Shown: positions 1 to 12,689 of the stretch, one piece after another
Layout: the number at the start of each line of letters is the position of its first letter
Position numbering within the stretch: the first letter of the stretch is position 1
Source of the DNA: Hermatobates lingyangjiaoensis
Taxonomy: Eukaryota; Arthropoda; Insecta; Hemiptera; Hermatobatidae
Direction of reading: 5' to 3'
NCBI GenBank assembly: GCA_026182355.1
Contig: JAPFBL010000364.1
Span: 186,001-250,000 of the forward strand
Length of the DNA stretch: 64,000 nt
Made by a program: the position numbers and the translations under genes
The notes under the pieces: generated by a model
What the model saw: the letters and a program-made list of their open reading frames with translations, nothing else
The model's database searches: none
Told to the model about the DNA's origin: nothing

Positions 1-227
1 TGACCTGGCCTCCTAATATACACACGTAAGAGTGCATTTAGTTTGCAAAACAAAATAACTCGAGGTATAAATAAATGAATGTTATCCATAAATAACATTC
101 ATAATAACTATAAATAATCTTTGAAAGTTCTAAATGTGAGAAGATTTAATAAATTTTTCCTTCATTTCTGATTGGAAGAACACACTATTATTATACACTC
201 TCAAACTTCATGGAATCGCACTTTGGC

Positions 228-558
228 AGCTTTTATTTTTTTTATTGTTTAAACTGATCTCCTAGTGGGTAATAACGTCAGCTGTTTACCGGCTTTTTGT
301 TTGATCGGTGATTCTACAGAAACTACGTTGGAAGTCCTAAATTTTGCCTAACCCTAGTATTTAGAGTAGAGATCTTTAACGAGTACCTGACATAGTACAG
401 GCTCAGGACCGTCGGCTTAATGTCCTCTCAGAGGGACGAGATACTCAGATTTTTTCACCTCCCGCGTGAATAAATTGAGGGCCAGGTGGAGATCGAACCC
501 TGGACTACCAGCCCAGAGACGAGAGTCCAGAGACCAGCCACTGAGCTAACCTGACCCT
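228..558 (-). repeat. tRNA-derived SINE, near full length (copy S1)
   Basis: Read on the minus strand, a tRNA-like head with an A box (TTAGCTCAGTGG) and B box (GGTTCGATC-like) is followed by the family body: a stretch ending in AATAAAT, a GTCGG/CCGAG block and a tail ending in TTTAAACAATAA and an A-rich run. The same order recurs at least eight times in the window on both strands, which marks it as a dispersed SINE and not a tRNA gene. RNA polymerase III transcription is inferred from the boxes. The end lies in the A/T run near 228-240. Confidence 0.88.
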
Positions 559-2246
559 TTTAGCAGCTTTAGTAGCTACGAAAGTTGAAGAGGAGCTGAC
601 TTAATAATTTAAGATTGCGAGTGCGTGTGTGTGAAGGTAAAAGTGAGCAAGTGAGTGTGTGTTGTGTGCATATGTGCTCATGTGCCTGAATGATTGCGCA
701 ATAGTACTTTCGTTACTGATAAAAGCACAAAAATAATTTTAAAATAAAACATAGAAACATAAAAAAGTGAACTATATTATCATAATTTCATTCTGCCTTC
801 TAAATAATGAAAAAAAATTATTGAATTAAAGAAACAATTTTTATGATGGTTTGGATGTTTAAGCTTTAATTTCTTTGAACGCATTTTTTCAAAACTGAAT
901 GCAGTTTTAATTTCTTTTATTTGCAGTTTTTCTAAGGGTTCACACTACCTCTGACATATCATTCTATCTGTGCAGATGGTTATTTTTAGTAGATTATTCT
1001 TACTTTTTTATGTTATGTTGAGAGGAAATGGAAATTATAGGTCTATATAAATATGTAGTTTAAAGAAGTCACAATAGTCTTAATATATAATCTAAGATTA
1101 CAACTACAATCTAAAGAAGCAATCTTTTCCAATACACCTCATAATATATATTACAACCAAATCGTTTAACGCTTAACTGTATCGATGCGTATTATTAAAA
1201 TCGTTGAAAATCATTTTAATTTTGGATATATTTTAATGCCACTATCCTGTATACAGACAGGATAGTACAAAGATAGAAGACAGTTTACAATCTGTAAACT
1301 TTATCATAAAATTATAATTAAATTTATTTATTATAAAATCCAACATATTGTTTCATCTTCTAAATACCATAACGCGTAAATTCGTCAAAATCTCGAAAAA
1401 ATTGTTTTTATGATTAATATACTTCACTTTAGAAATCAAATCTGAGTAAGCTAATATAGAATTATTGTTCAATGAGGTGTTTTTGGAAGGAGTTACTATT
1501 GAGGAAATAAAACATTATTATTGAACTAAGTGGTATTTGCAAAAAGTCATTACAAAAGAAATATAGTCATATTTTCCAGTAATATTGGTCTATTGATGAA
1601 AAGGAATAGGCAAGTGGTCATCATTTACCAGTATATAAAAGAAATTGTTCTGATTTGATTAGTAGAGTTTGCTATAATCAAGTAGTCTTTGATCTATTGA
1701 TCATTATAATAATCATGTGGTGACTAAAAAGTTAAAAAAACTAAAAAAGTTAAAAGTTTGCGATTGTTGTGCTAGAAAGAGTTATTATTGAAAAAAAAAT
1801 GGAATATTTATAAAGTTGAAGTGTTGTGTCGAAAAATGTTTGTATAAAAAAAATTGCATTATTGCAATAACATTATAATGAAGATTTTAAAACGTAATTG
1901 CTAATTGGATATTGTTGAGAAAGAGTTTTTATTAAAAGAGGTCAATCATGTAACGTTATTACTGAAATTTTTCTTTTAATAAATGTATTGTTAAAAATCA
2001 TGTAGCTGATTAATATATTTAGATTTTTATAATTCCCTTATAAAATAAAAACAAGTGAAATAAAAGTCAATATTTGAGTAATAATAACTAATAATTTATC
2101 GTGTAAGAAATTCAGAAATACGACTCTGGTCCAGATTGCTTGACCAAAATATAAATGATAGAGGATCATGTTTATATTGCTGTGAATACACTTGACACAG
2201 TACCAATACCGAGGTATTTCACATAACATTACTTATTTACTAGAAT
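559..2246. other. AT-rich intergenic or intronic DNA, nothing recognised
   Basis: Low-complexity A/T sequence with short homopolymers and no open frame resembling a known protein. A short GT-rich patch lies near 625-680. No repeat shared with the rest of the window was recognised here. Confidence 0.6.
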
Positions 2247-3898
2247 AAAAATCTGGAGTGGCCTACACTCTACTTTACTATAAGTAACTCAATGTCAAAT
2301 TTCTTGAGTATATAAAACATAACGTATCATTTAAGCATAACATAAATATCTAAATGGTATATAATTATTAGCATTGCATTCGTGAGGTAGTACAGATAGT
2401 GATTGAAGGACATATCAATTTATAAGCTTATTTTTGTACATCACAAATAATTTATTATTTGCAAATAATTTCATTAGTATAACTACAGCAGTAATATCAT
2501 TTTTGAAAAACCAATGTGAACATTTCTTGAAACGAAATATTATCCTACAAGAGAACATGGCTATTGTTCAAATAGCCAGTAGATTTCTTACATCGTTTAC
2601 TTAACATCCTTCTACATTGAATATTAATGTAAAATTTTCAAATTTAAAACAGTAAAATACCCTTTTTTTCTCTGAAAAACATCTTAAACAGCGAAGAAAA
2701 TGTTGTTTTAAGGTGATTTGTTAATTAAAGATGTACGATAATTACAGTTATTAATCTCTAAACGAAAGATTTATATTTTGAATTATCTTTTACATTTTTG
2801 GTTTTTAACAGAATTATTATACTGGGAATTTTATGGCTTCTTAGTATTTAATAAGATCATTTTCCTTCCCCTTTGTCAAATAACATATATACGATTTTTT
2901 TTTAATATATGTTATCATTTACCTGCACAATATTATTCCTCTTACATCTCATATAAGTCAATAATATATTTTCATTTTTCCATTAGAAACATCAATTTTA
3001 TCTCAGTGGATTCGCTCAAAAAATTTCTAAGTCAATGTAAACAATGTAAAAAAATACAAAAAATTCGACAAGTATAGCAGGTGATCTCTTAGATAAACAA
3101 AGAGTTTTTATATCGTTATTGCTCTTTTCCCGTAATTGAAACTTCATGATTTTTTTTTTATGAATTGCTAATTTTTTGTTCCATTTTTGGTCAAATTTTC
3201 ATATTTTTAACGAGCCGTTTAGCGTCAAAAAAACATTTTCTGAAAACACAAATCGTACTCTAACGCCCCTTTAGCGAATGTAATTTTAGAAAAAATATCT
3301 CAACTCATTGTCCATATAATGTTCTATTTATAGGCATAGTTTCATTCTTGTCCGTCAAACAGTATGGCTTGTATCGCTCTCACAAGGTTTGAGATTGATT
3401 TATAAGTCAAAATTTTTACATTTTATTGAAAAAAAAAATATTTCCTGTTGATATAAAATTTTGATTATTTTTCGTTTGTTCCATTTGTAACCTCAAAGAT
3501 AATGTCAAAATCTCAAAACTCTAGGTTAGTAGTTTAGGAGAAATAAATGTTTTAAAAAAACGGTTTTTGGCAAAAAAAGTGACTTTCCCATCATGCATAA
3601 TTCTTCCCAAACAATAGGGATCTTCGTCTAAATGGGGCCCATTTTTGTGTAAAATATCAACTTGATCCATCAAAGATTCTGGACGGTAGCGTGGTAACAA
3701 GCAATGCTAACACACGCACCCACCACGCACCCACCACCCACCCACCCACCCACCCACCCACCACCCACCCACACACACACAGACATCATCGTAAAAAACT
3801 TCATAAAACGACTTCTGGGACCTCAAAACATGTAATTCCGTCAAAATCTCGAGATCGAATTTTTTCACGATCACTATACTTTACTTATAGTAAAGTAA
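2247..3898 (-). mobile_element. Element A copy 1, inverted orientation
   Basis: A complete copy of the 1.6-kb repeat seen again at 3974, 5749, 7297 and 15481. In minus orientation it begins with the palindromic terminus TACTTTACTATAAGTAAAGTA (written with one extra flanking base; core ACTTTACTATAAGTAAAGT) near 3898, then a GATCGTGAAAAAATTCGATC stretch, a GT/GGTG microsatellite (3715-3780), a conserved open patch (about 3590-3690) and a long AT-rich body. It ends in TAGGCCACTCCAGATTTTT near 2247. No transposase is encoded. The far end repeats part of the first palindrome in inverted form, so the ends are asymmetric subterminal inverted repeats. A non-autonomous DNA transposon, possibly Helentron-type, is the best guess. 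Confidence 0.75.
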
Positions 3899-3973
3899 AA
3901 ATCTATTAAACAGTTTACTTTATTGTGACGGTGTACAAAATTCAAATTAAACTCTTGAGGATCAGCATATTTA

Positions 3974-5752
3974 TTACTTTACTATAAGTAAAGTATAGTG
4001 ATCGTGAAAAAATTCGATCTCGAGATTTTGACGGAATTACATGTTTTGAGGTACCAGAAGTCGTTTTATGACGTTTTTACATTACTATAAGTAAAGTATA
4101 GTGATCGTGAAAAAATTCGATCTCGAGATTTTGACGGAATTACATGTTTTGAGGTCCCAGAAGTCGTTTTATGACGTTTTTACGATGATGTCTGTGTGTG
4201 TGTGGGTGGTGTGAGTGGGTGGGTGGGTGGGTGGGTGGGTGGGTGGGTGGGTGGGTGGGTGGGTGGGTGGTGGGTGAGTGTGTTAGCATTGCTTGTTACC
4301 ACGCTACGGTCCAGAATCTTTGATGGATCAAGTTGATATTTTACACAAAAATGGGCCTCATAAAGACGAAGATCCCTATTGTTTGGGAAGAATTATGCAT
4401 GATGGGAAAGTCACTTTTTTGCCAAAAACCGTTTTTTTTAAAACATTTATTTCTCCCAAACTGATAACCCTAGAGTTTTGAAATTTTGACATTATCTTTG
4501 AGGTTACAAATGAAACAAACGAAAAATATATTCAGAATTTTAAAACAACAGGAAATATTTTTTTTTTCAATAAAATGTAAAAATTTTGACTTATAATTCA
4601 ATCTCAAACCTTGTGAGAGCGATACAAGCCATACTGTTTGACGGACAAGAATGAAACTATGCCTATAAATAGAACATTATGTGGAGAATGAGTTGAGATA
4701 TTTTTTTTCAAAATTACATTCGCTAATGGGGCGTTACAGTACGATTGTGTTTTCAGAAAATGTTTTTTGACGCTAAACGGCTGATTAAAAAATAATGAAA
4801 ATTTGACCAAAAATGGAACAAAAAATTAGCAATTCATAAAAAAAAAATCATGAAGTTTCAATTACGGAAAGAGCAATAACGATATAAAAACTCTTTGTTT
4901 ACCCTAGACTAAGAGATCACCTGCTATACTTGTCGAATTTTTTGTATTTTTTTACATTGTTTACATTGACTTAGAAAATTTTTGAGCGAATCCACTGAGG
5001 TAAAATTGATGTTTCTAATGGAAAAATGAAAATATATTATTGACTTATAAGAGATGTAAGAGGAATAATATTGTGCAGGTAAATGATAACACTCATTAAA
5101 AAAAATTCGTATATATGTTATTTGACAAAGGGGAAGGAAAATGATCTTATTAAATACTAAGAACCATAAAATTCCCAGTATAATAATTCTGTTAAAAACC
5201 AAAAATGTAAAAGATAATTCAAAATATAAATCTTTCGTTTAGAGATTAATAACTGTAATTATCGTACATCTTTAATTAACAAATCACTTTTAAACAACAT
5301 TTTCTTCGCTGTTTAAGATGTTTTTCAGAGAAAAAAGGGTATTTTACTGTTTTAAATTTGAAAATTTTACATTAATATTCAATGTAGAAGGATGTTAAGT
5401 AAACGATGTAAGAAATCTACTGGCTATTTGAACAATAGCCATGTTCTCTTGTAGGATAATATTTCGTTTCAAGAAATGTTCACATTGGTTTTTCAAAAAT
5501 GTTATTACTGCTGTAGTTATACTAATGAAATTATTTGCAAATAATAAATTATTTGTGATGTACAAAAATAAGCTTATAAATTGATATGTCCTTCAATCAC
5601 TATCTGTACTACCTCACGAATGCAATGCTAATAATTATATCCCATTTAGATATTTATGTTATGCTTAAATGATACGTTATGTTTTATATACTTAAGAAAT
5701 TTGACATTGAGTTACTTATAGTAAAGTAGAGTGTAGGCCACTCCAGATTTTT
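3974..5752 (+). mobile_element. Element A copy 2, first terminus duplicated
   Basis: Same family as copy 1 in the opposite orientation, separated from it by about 75 bp. The first 105 bp (palindromic terminus to GTTTTATGACGTTTTTAC) occur twice, at 3974-4080 and from 4081, so the copy starts with a terminal tandem duplication. A long GGGT tract occupies about 4200-4275. The 3' end CCACTCCAGATTTTT at 5739-5752 runs straight into the internal part of copy 3 through a shared run of T. Confidence 0.78.
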
Positions 5753-7296
5753 ACGATGATGTCTGTGTGGGTGTGGGTGGGTGGGTGGGTGGTTGGGTGA
5801 GTGTGTTAGCATTGCTTGTTACCACGCTACGGTCCAGAATCTTTGATGGATCAAGTTGATATTTTACACAAAAATGGGCCTCATAAAGACGAAGATCCCT
5901 ATTGTTTGCGAAGAATTATGCATGATGGGAAAGTCACTTTTTTTGCCAAAAACCGTTTTTTTTAAAACATTTATTTCTCCTAAACTGATAACTCTAGAGT
6001 TTTGAAATTTTGACATTATATTTGAGGTTACAAATGGAACAAACGAAAAATATATTCAGAATTTTAAATCAACAGGAAATATTTTTTTTTCAATAAAATG
6101 TACAAATTTTGACTTATAATTCAATCTCAAACCTTGTGAGAGCGATACAAGCCATACTGTTAGACGGATTACAATGAAACTATGCCTAAAAATAGAACAT
6201 TATGTGGAGAATGAGTTGAGATATTTTTTTTTAAAATTACATTCGCTAAAGGGGCATTACAGTACGATTTGTGTTTTCAGAAATTTTTTTTTGACGCTAA
6301 ACGCCTCGTTAAAAAATAATGAAAATTTGACCAAAAATGGAACAAAAAATTAGCAATTCACAAAAAAAAAATCATGAAGTTTCAATTACGGGAAAGAGCA
6401 ATAACGATATAAAAACTCTTTGTTTACCCTAGACTAAGAGATCACCTGCTATACTTGTCGAATTTTTTGTATTTTTTTACATTGTTTACATTGACTTAGA
6501 AATTTTTTGAGCGAATCCACTGAGATAAAATTAATTTATAAAGGAACAGTTTAAATTGTTTATTGAATTATATGAGATGTAAGAGGAATAATATTGTGCA
6601 GGAAAATGATAACACTCACTCAGAAAAAATTCGTATATATGTTATTTGACAAAGGGAAGGAAAATGATCTTATTAAATACTAAGAAGCTTATTATTATTA
6701 TTATTTTAAAGATTAAAATTCCCAGTATGATAATTCTATAAAAGACCAAAAATGTAAATGATAATTCATAATCTGAATCTTTCGTTTAGAGATTAATAAA
6801 TGTAATTATCGTACATCTTTAATTAACAAATCACCTTAAAACAACATTTTCTTCGCAGTTTAAGATGTTTTTCAGAGAAAAAAAGGGTTTTTTCTGTTTT
6901 AAATTTAAAAATTTTACTTTAATATTCAATGTAGAAGGATGTCAAGTAAACGATGTAAGGAATCTACTGGCTGTTTGAACGAAAGCCATTCTCTTGTAGG
7001 AGAATAAATCGTTTCAAGAAATGTTCACTTTGGTTTTTCAAAAATGTTATTACTGCTGTAGTTATACTAATGCAATTATTTGCAAATAATAAATTATTTG
7101 TGATGTACAAAAATAAGCTTATAAATTGATATGTCCTTCAATCACTATCTGTACTACCTCACGAATGAAATGCTAATAATTATATCCCATTTAGATATTT
7201 ATGTTATGGTTAAATGAGACGTTATGTTTTATATACTCAAGAAATTTGACATTAAGTTACTTATAGTAAAGTAGAGTGTAGGCCACTCCAGATTTT
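5749..7296 (+). mobile_element. Element A copy 3, 5' truncated, tandem
   Basis: Begins inside the family consensus at TTTTTACGATGATGTCTGTG, lacking the first 110 or so bases including the palindromic terminus, and is joined directly to the 3' end of copy 2. It then follows the consensus to GCCACTCCAGATTTTT at about 7290. The TTTTT overlap at the joint suggests microhomology recombination or template switching, not independent insertion. Confidence 0.77.
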
Positions 7297-8946
7297 TTTT
7301 ACTTTACTATAAGTAAAGTATAGTGATCGTGAAAAAATTCGATCTCGAGATTTTCACGGAATTACATGTTTTGAGGTCCCAGAAGTCGTTTTATGACGTT
7401 TTACGATGATGTCTGTGTGTGTGTGTGTGGGTGGGTGGGTGGGTGGGTGGTGGGTGGGTGGGTGAGTGTGTTAGCATTGCTTGTTACCACGCTACGGTCC
7501 AGAATCTTTGATGGATCAAGTTGATATTTTACACAAAAATGGGCCCCATTTAGACGAAGATCCCTATTGTTTGGGAAGAATTATGCATGATGGGAAAGTC
7601 ACTTTTTTTGCCAAAAACCGTTTTTTTTTAAAACATTTTTTTCTCCTAAACTAATAACCCTAGAGTTTTGAAATTTTGACATTATCTTTGAGGTTACTAA
7701 TGGAACAAACGAAAAATATATCCAGAATTTTAAAACAACAGGAAATATTTTTTTTTCAATAAAATGTAAAAATTTTGACTTATAATTCAATCTCAAACCT
7801 TGTGAGAGCGATACAAGCCATACTGTTTGACGAACAAGAATGAAACTATGCCTATAAATAGAACATTATATGGAGAATGAGTTGAGATATTTTTTTTCAA
7901 AATTACATTCGCTAAAGGGGCGTTACAGTACGATTTGTGTTTTCAGAAAATGTTTTTTGACGCTAAACGGCTCGTTAAAAAATAATGAAAATTTGACCAA
8001 AAATGGAACAAAATATTAGCAATTCACAAAAAAAAAATCATGAAGTTTCAATTACGGGAAAGAGCAATAACGATATAAAAACTCTTTGTTTATCCTAGAC
8101 TAAGAGATCACCTGCTATACTTGTCGAATTTTTTGTATTTTTTACATTGTTTACATTGACTTAGAAATTTTTTGAGCGAATCCATTGAGATAAAATTGAT
8201 GTTTCTAATGGAAAATGAAAATATATTATTGACTTATAAGAGATAATATGTAAGAGGAATAATATTGTGCAGGTAAATGATAACACTCATTAAAAAAAAT
8301 TTGTGTATATGTTATTTGACAAAGGGAAAGAAAATGATCTTATTAAATACTAAGAAGCCATAAAATTCCAAGTATAATAATTCTGTTAAAACCAAAAATG
8401 TAAAAGATAATTCAAAATATAAATCTTTCGTTTAGAGATTAATAACTGTAATTATCGTACATCTTTAATTAACAAATCACATTAAAACAACATTTTCTTC
8501 GCTGTTTAGATGTTTTTCAGTGAAAAAAAGGTATTTTACTGTTTCAAATTTGAAAATTTTACATTAATATTCAATGTAGAAGGATGTCAAGTAAACAATG
8601 TAAGAAATCTACTGGCTATTTGAACAATAGCCATGTTCTCTTGTAGGATAATATTTCGTTTCAAGAAATGTTCACATTGGTTTTTCAAAAATGTTAGTAC
8701 TGCTGTAGTTATACTAATGAAATTATTTGCAAATAATAAATTATTTGTGATGTACAAAAATAAGCCTATAAATTGATATGTCCTTTAATCACTATCTGTA
8801 CTACCTCACGAATGCAATGCTAATAATTATATCCCATTTAGATATTTATGTTATGCTTAAATGATACGTTATGTTTTATATACTCAAGAAGTTTGACATT
8901 GAGTTACTTATAGTAAAGTAGAGTGTAGGCCACTCCAGATTTTTTT
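7297..8946 (+). mobile_element. Element A copy 4, complete, head-to-tail with copy 3
   Basis: Starts with ACTTTACTATAAGTAAAGTA right after the terminal T run of copy 3 and ends with CCACTCCAGATTTTTTT at about 8945. It carries the microsatellite at 7413-7465 and the conserved open patch from about 7490. With copies 2 and 3 it forms a three-unit head-to-tail array, a pattern often seen for Helitrons and Helentrons and for transposon-derived satellites. Confidence 0.8.
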
Positions 8947-9020
8947 AGATTCAAATAATGTGTGACTTGTGAAATTATTACATTCAAATAACGTATGGTG
9001 CATTAATTAAGTAGTAATAT

Positions 9021-9350
9021 AGCGGCTAGGTTAGCTCAGTGGTTAACGTATTCGCCTCTCGACTGGTAGTCCGGGGTTCGATCCCCACCAGGCCATCGAT
9101 TTATTCACACGGGGGCTGAATAAATATGAGTACGTCGTTCCTCGGAGAAGATGTTAAGCCGTCGGTCCCGAGCCTGTAAAATATCAGCTACTCGTTAAAG
9201 ATCCCTACTCGAAGTGCACTTGAGTTAGGCAAAATTTAGGACTCCCAATATAATAACCTGTAGAATCGCCGATCAAATAAAAAAACCGGTAAACGGCTGA
9301 TGTTATCAACCACTAATTAATGGATCGGTTTAAACAATAATAAAGAAAAG
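9021..9350 (+). repeat. tRNA-derived SINE, near full length (copy S2)
   Basis: One of the best preserved copies. The A box (TTAGCTCAGTGG, about 9033) and B box (GGTTCGATCCC, about 9076) are followed by TCGATTTATTCAC, the CCGTCGGTCCCGAGCC block, TACTCGTTAAAGATCCCTAC, and the long-tail ending GGATCGGTTTAAACAATAA at about 9323-9341, then A-rich sequence. It serves as the reference for the interrupted copy at 59338/61570. Confidence 0.92.
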
Positions 9351-11424
9351 TAGTGTTATAGTGACGTTATTATTTCCTAAAAGAAAATTTAAAACCTTAT
9401 TCCTAACCAAGATATTTGGTTGTAACATTATACCAAAACATTTATACACCATAAACATCATGCTTCAGATATTTTTAAAAAAAAGTAAACTTTGTTTACA
9501 GACATTCATATTCAACAGCATGTTATCCAGTAGAGATTTTGTATAAGGTAATTAGTACAAATTTTATTACCTTAAGATTTATTCTATGAATTAATTGTTG
9601 ATAAAATTGCAATTGTTAGTTTGATTATTGATTAATTTACGGATATTTCATTTATACGGATATTTATAATACCAATAAATAGATATGTGGAACAAAGATA
9701 GAAGACAGAAAGAGCAATAGATTAATGAATGAAATATAAGTTGATTTCAGTAATAAATTGTAAGGTGAGAAATATCACGAATAAATGCAAATAAAAATAA
9801 GAATAGGTATGTTATCAAAGGATAATATTAATGTCAATTTTGATTACAAATTTTAATATAAAATTACCAGTTTGTCCCAGAAGAGGGATAAAATAAAACC
9901 GTCGGTCACTTCTGTTAAGCTAACAAGGAAAGGTAGCTTATACTGTCTGTACCGTTATTTAACAATCTAGTTACCAATTCAGGTAAGAAAAACACGAACT
10001 TGCTTCGTCTTATTGATAAGTTGCACGTATCGGACAAAAAATTCTTAAGGATAATCATTCCAATGTCTTTCTAAGACCAATATTTTTCTCAAAGTTGGTC
10101 TTTCAGGAAGAAAGACTGTCATTTCATGCGGGTTAAAAACCAAATAGATGGGTATCCAGTTGAACATGAGCCAAAGTAAATAGTTTAAGGAAGATTATTG
10201 GAAGATAATAAAGAGGATCGTGCTTGCTACTAAAGATATTGTGATCATCGCTTCATTGGAAAAACTGAACAAGGATTGTTAAACCAATCCAATCATGAAA
10301 TATTATAATCAAACTAATACTATACATGACATAAAGTATGGAGAGGTAATAATGATCATGAATACACTCTAATAAAAGAAATGAGGAGAGAATAGATGTG
10401 GTGAACTCGGAAGTAACCACAAAGAGAATTACATGGAATCAACCAAAAGTAAATCGTTCATTCTATTTAAAGTAAATTAAATTCTGATAAACTTCAATTC
10501 AACTCATGGGTAATAATATGGAGCAGGAGATCAAAGAAGGCAACTTAGTGCTCCTGATTAAAATCAAATAACGGGGCAGGACTGCAAAATCAATAGTTCC
10601 AACGACCAACGAAAATTACCATGCACAACAGTGCATGTCGTAAATAGCAGTTCTGGACCAGAGGCCCACTACCGCTAAATTTTTATCCTGCTGTTTTTGT
10701 TTGGTCAGTAAACATTGTCAAGAATGGGGGAGTCAGTCTGTCAGGGAATAGTGTTGTTTTCGTGGTCGTATGTTCTTCCGCTTTGCGTTCTCTGAGGTAC
10801 TGTATACTTTTGGAGTCATGTGGTCGTCATTTTTTGCTGAAGTAGAAAGCTTTGAGGATTGTGGGATTAATAAAGGTTGGGAGTTGGATTTAGTTCCCAA
10901 ACAAGAAGATTTGGATGGGTGGGCAATTTTTTTTTGTCTTCATTACTGGCAAGTCGAGTAATATGGGAATAAATAGATTCCAAACTCAAATCATGTTGAA
11001 TATCAACATTTCTGGCGTACGATGGAGCCCTAACACGCCAGAAATGTTGATCAATAGTTCACTCTCGGAGGAAACTCATTTTCAAGGGTTTCATGAGATT
11101 AGACAAAAACAGGCCGGATTGGTGATTGTGCACATTATGGAAGTATGAGCTAGTGTTATGAGTGGGTGGGTCTTAACCGTGTTGCTACCAGATGTCTTAA
11201 TGAATACAAAGAATGCTGTCACTGTGGCCACAGATGTAATTCAAGTAGGAAGTCAGAGGCAAAATACATTGCCTACAATATGCTCGTAGATAGAGAGATA
11301 TATACGAAAATGAAAGAAAATGAACTTTGAATAGATGATTTAGTCTCATGAAGTTTGTAGACCATTAGATTTAGATTGACAATTTAGTAAAATATGACCT
11401 TTAGTATGGGGGGGGGGGGGGGGT
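9351..11424. other. Unassigned DNA with one GC-richer patch and a perfect hairpin
   Basis: Mostly AT-rich with no recognised repeat. A GC-richer patch at about 10640-11150 contains two overlapping short open frames (10770-10961 and 10915-11148) with no recognisable domain; they may be shadows of an unrecognised repeat. A perfect 17-bp hairpin lies at 11002-11051. A run of about 16 G precedes the SINE at 11408-11424. Confidence 0.5.
11002..11051. repeat. Perfect 17-bp inverted repeat, 16-nt loop
   Basis: Left arm ATCAACATTTCTGGCGT (11002-11018) is matched exactly by the complementary right arm ACGCCAGAAATGTTGAT (11035-11051). It is followed by neither a T run nor a coding frame, so a terminator is not implied; it may be a footprint of a small palindromic repeat. 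Confidence 0.7.
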
Positions 11425-11710
11425 CAGTTGCAACGTGCTCGCCTCTGGATAGATAGGTCCAGGGTACATACTCTGACCCTCGATTTATTCACGTAGGAGG
11501 TTAATAAATCTGAGCATGTTTTTACTCGGAGAGGACCCTAAGCCGTCGGTTCCAAGTCTGTACGATGACAACTACTTATTAAGATTCCTTACTCTGTATA
11601 CACCTGAGTATTCAGGACTCCCAATGTAGAATCGATCTTCATTGCGTGGTATCACAAAGGCTCAATGTTCGGCACTTGTGGGACTGCCACTGCAACCTAA
11701 CCTAACCGAT
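11425..11710 (+). repeat. Degenerate tRNA-derived SINE with alternative tail (copy S3)
   Basis: The head is eroded (GGTCAGTTGCAACGTGCTCG replaces the A box region and the B box is weak), but TCGATTTATTCACG, the CCGTCGGTTCC block and ACTCCCAATGTAGAATCG are clear. The tail differs from S2: it ends GGGACTGCCACTGCAACCTA, a tail shared with the copy at 51777. At least two tail types therefore exist. Confidence 0.8.
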
Positions 11711-12520
11711 CCATACGACCTTTAGTCAAAATGAGTGCTCTGTGAGAATGACCCTCACAGATATACTTACATATGTAATAAATTTACATTATCTAGTCAG
11801 TGTACTTTAAAATTAAGTGAATGACTTACTTTCAAATCATATTGATTTAATAGTGTTATTATTCAATGTTCTAAATAAATGTTTCTATTTAACATCGTTT
11901 AAAATTTCATATTTAAACTCATATTTAATTTCATATTTCATATTTTAATGTTTCTAAATTACATGTAATATGATTCAGAAAATTTTTAGATGTTTATAAG
12001 TATGAAAGATTGATTGTTATATGTCTTTTTTAATCATTAAATTAATATCTTATTTTTACTTTGGCCTGACAAAAATAGATCATGTTTTATTAAAACATGA
12101 ACAATAATTCAAACAGAGGCACCATTTAGTATTGAATTTAGTATTTCAGTATTAAATACTGAATGAGTGTTATTATTTTCTAGATTCGATCAATGTTGGC
12201 TTATATATTGGGCAAAGAGAAGAAGCAAGTCTGTAGATACCTGGCTAATAACTAAACCCATTCAGGGGAGGGGGGGGGGGGGGTTAGCAGAAAGTTGGAT
12301 GTTTGCGGTGGCGGGAGTTGTGCGAGTGTAAAGGTATAACTTGCACACTCTCCCTGGCTGTCTTTACAACCCTCCAGTCGGCCAGCCTCCCAGCCTTTGT
12401 GCAACGCCACTCGCCATTCCTACATCACAGGGAAAGCCTCGCTTCAATTATAATAATTTACCATCAACAAATAACTAAATAATCAATAGCAAATACATAT
12501 TCAAATGCAAATACATGTTG
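11711..12520. other. AT-rich DNA with a G-run, nothing recognised
   Basis: Contains a G-rich run at about 12266-12283 and a moderately GC-rich stretch at 12290-12430 with no recognisable protein. No link to the repeat families of the window was found. Confidence 0.45.
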
Positions 12521-12615
12521 CAGGGTAAAAAGCTAATGAGATAGTCTCCACATATAGAAATAGTATAAACAACGCGTTTCAAACACGTAGTGTTCTTCTT
12601 CAGGTATTAGCTAAA
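12521..12615 (-). ncRNA. PLE terminal repeat with hammerhead ribozyme motif
   Basis: On the minus strand (about 12612 to 12561) the order is CUGAAGA, one extra A, stem II GAACAC/GUGUUU with loop UAC, then GAAAC with the palindromic stem III ACGCGU. This is the hammerhead core (CUGANGA plus GAAA). Flanking sequence AGATAGTCTCCACATATA is shared with the repeat at 17257. PLEs are known to carry hammerheads in their terminal repeats; activity here is inferred. Confidence 0.65.
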
Positions 12616-12689
12616 AAAGTACAATGCCATCACAGAGTTATCTATAGTATAAAGTAAATGGTACAAAGGGGTAGTAATGGAGTGACTAA

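Noticed and set aside
9033..9090. tRNA gene call at the heads of SINE copies
   Set aside because: The A and B boxes are present but the sequence is repeated many times, lacks a clean cloverleaf with acceptor pairing, and is fused to a common SINE body.
11408..11424. G runs (also 12266, and C run at 19029) as quadruplex elements
   Set aside because: They are single homopolymer runs in simple sequence; no set of four spaced G-tracts is present.
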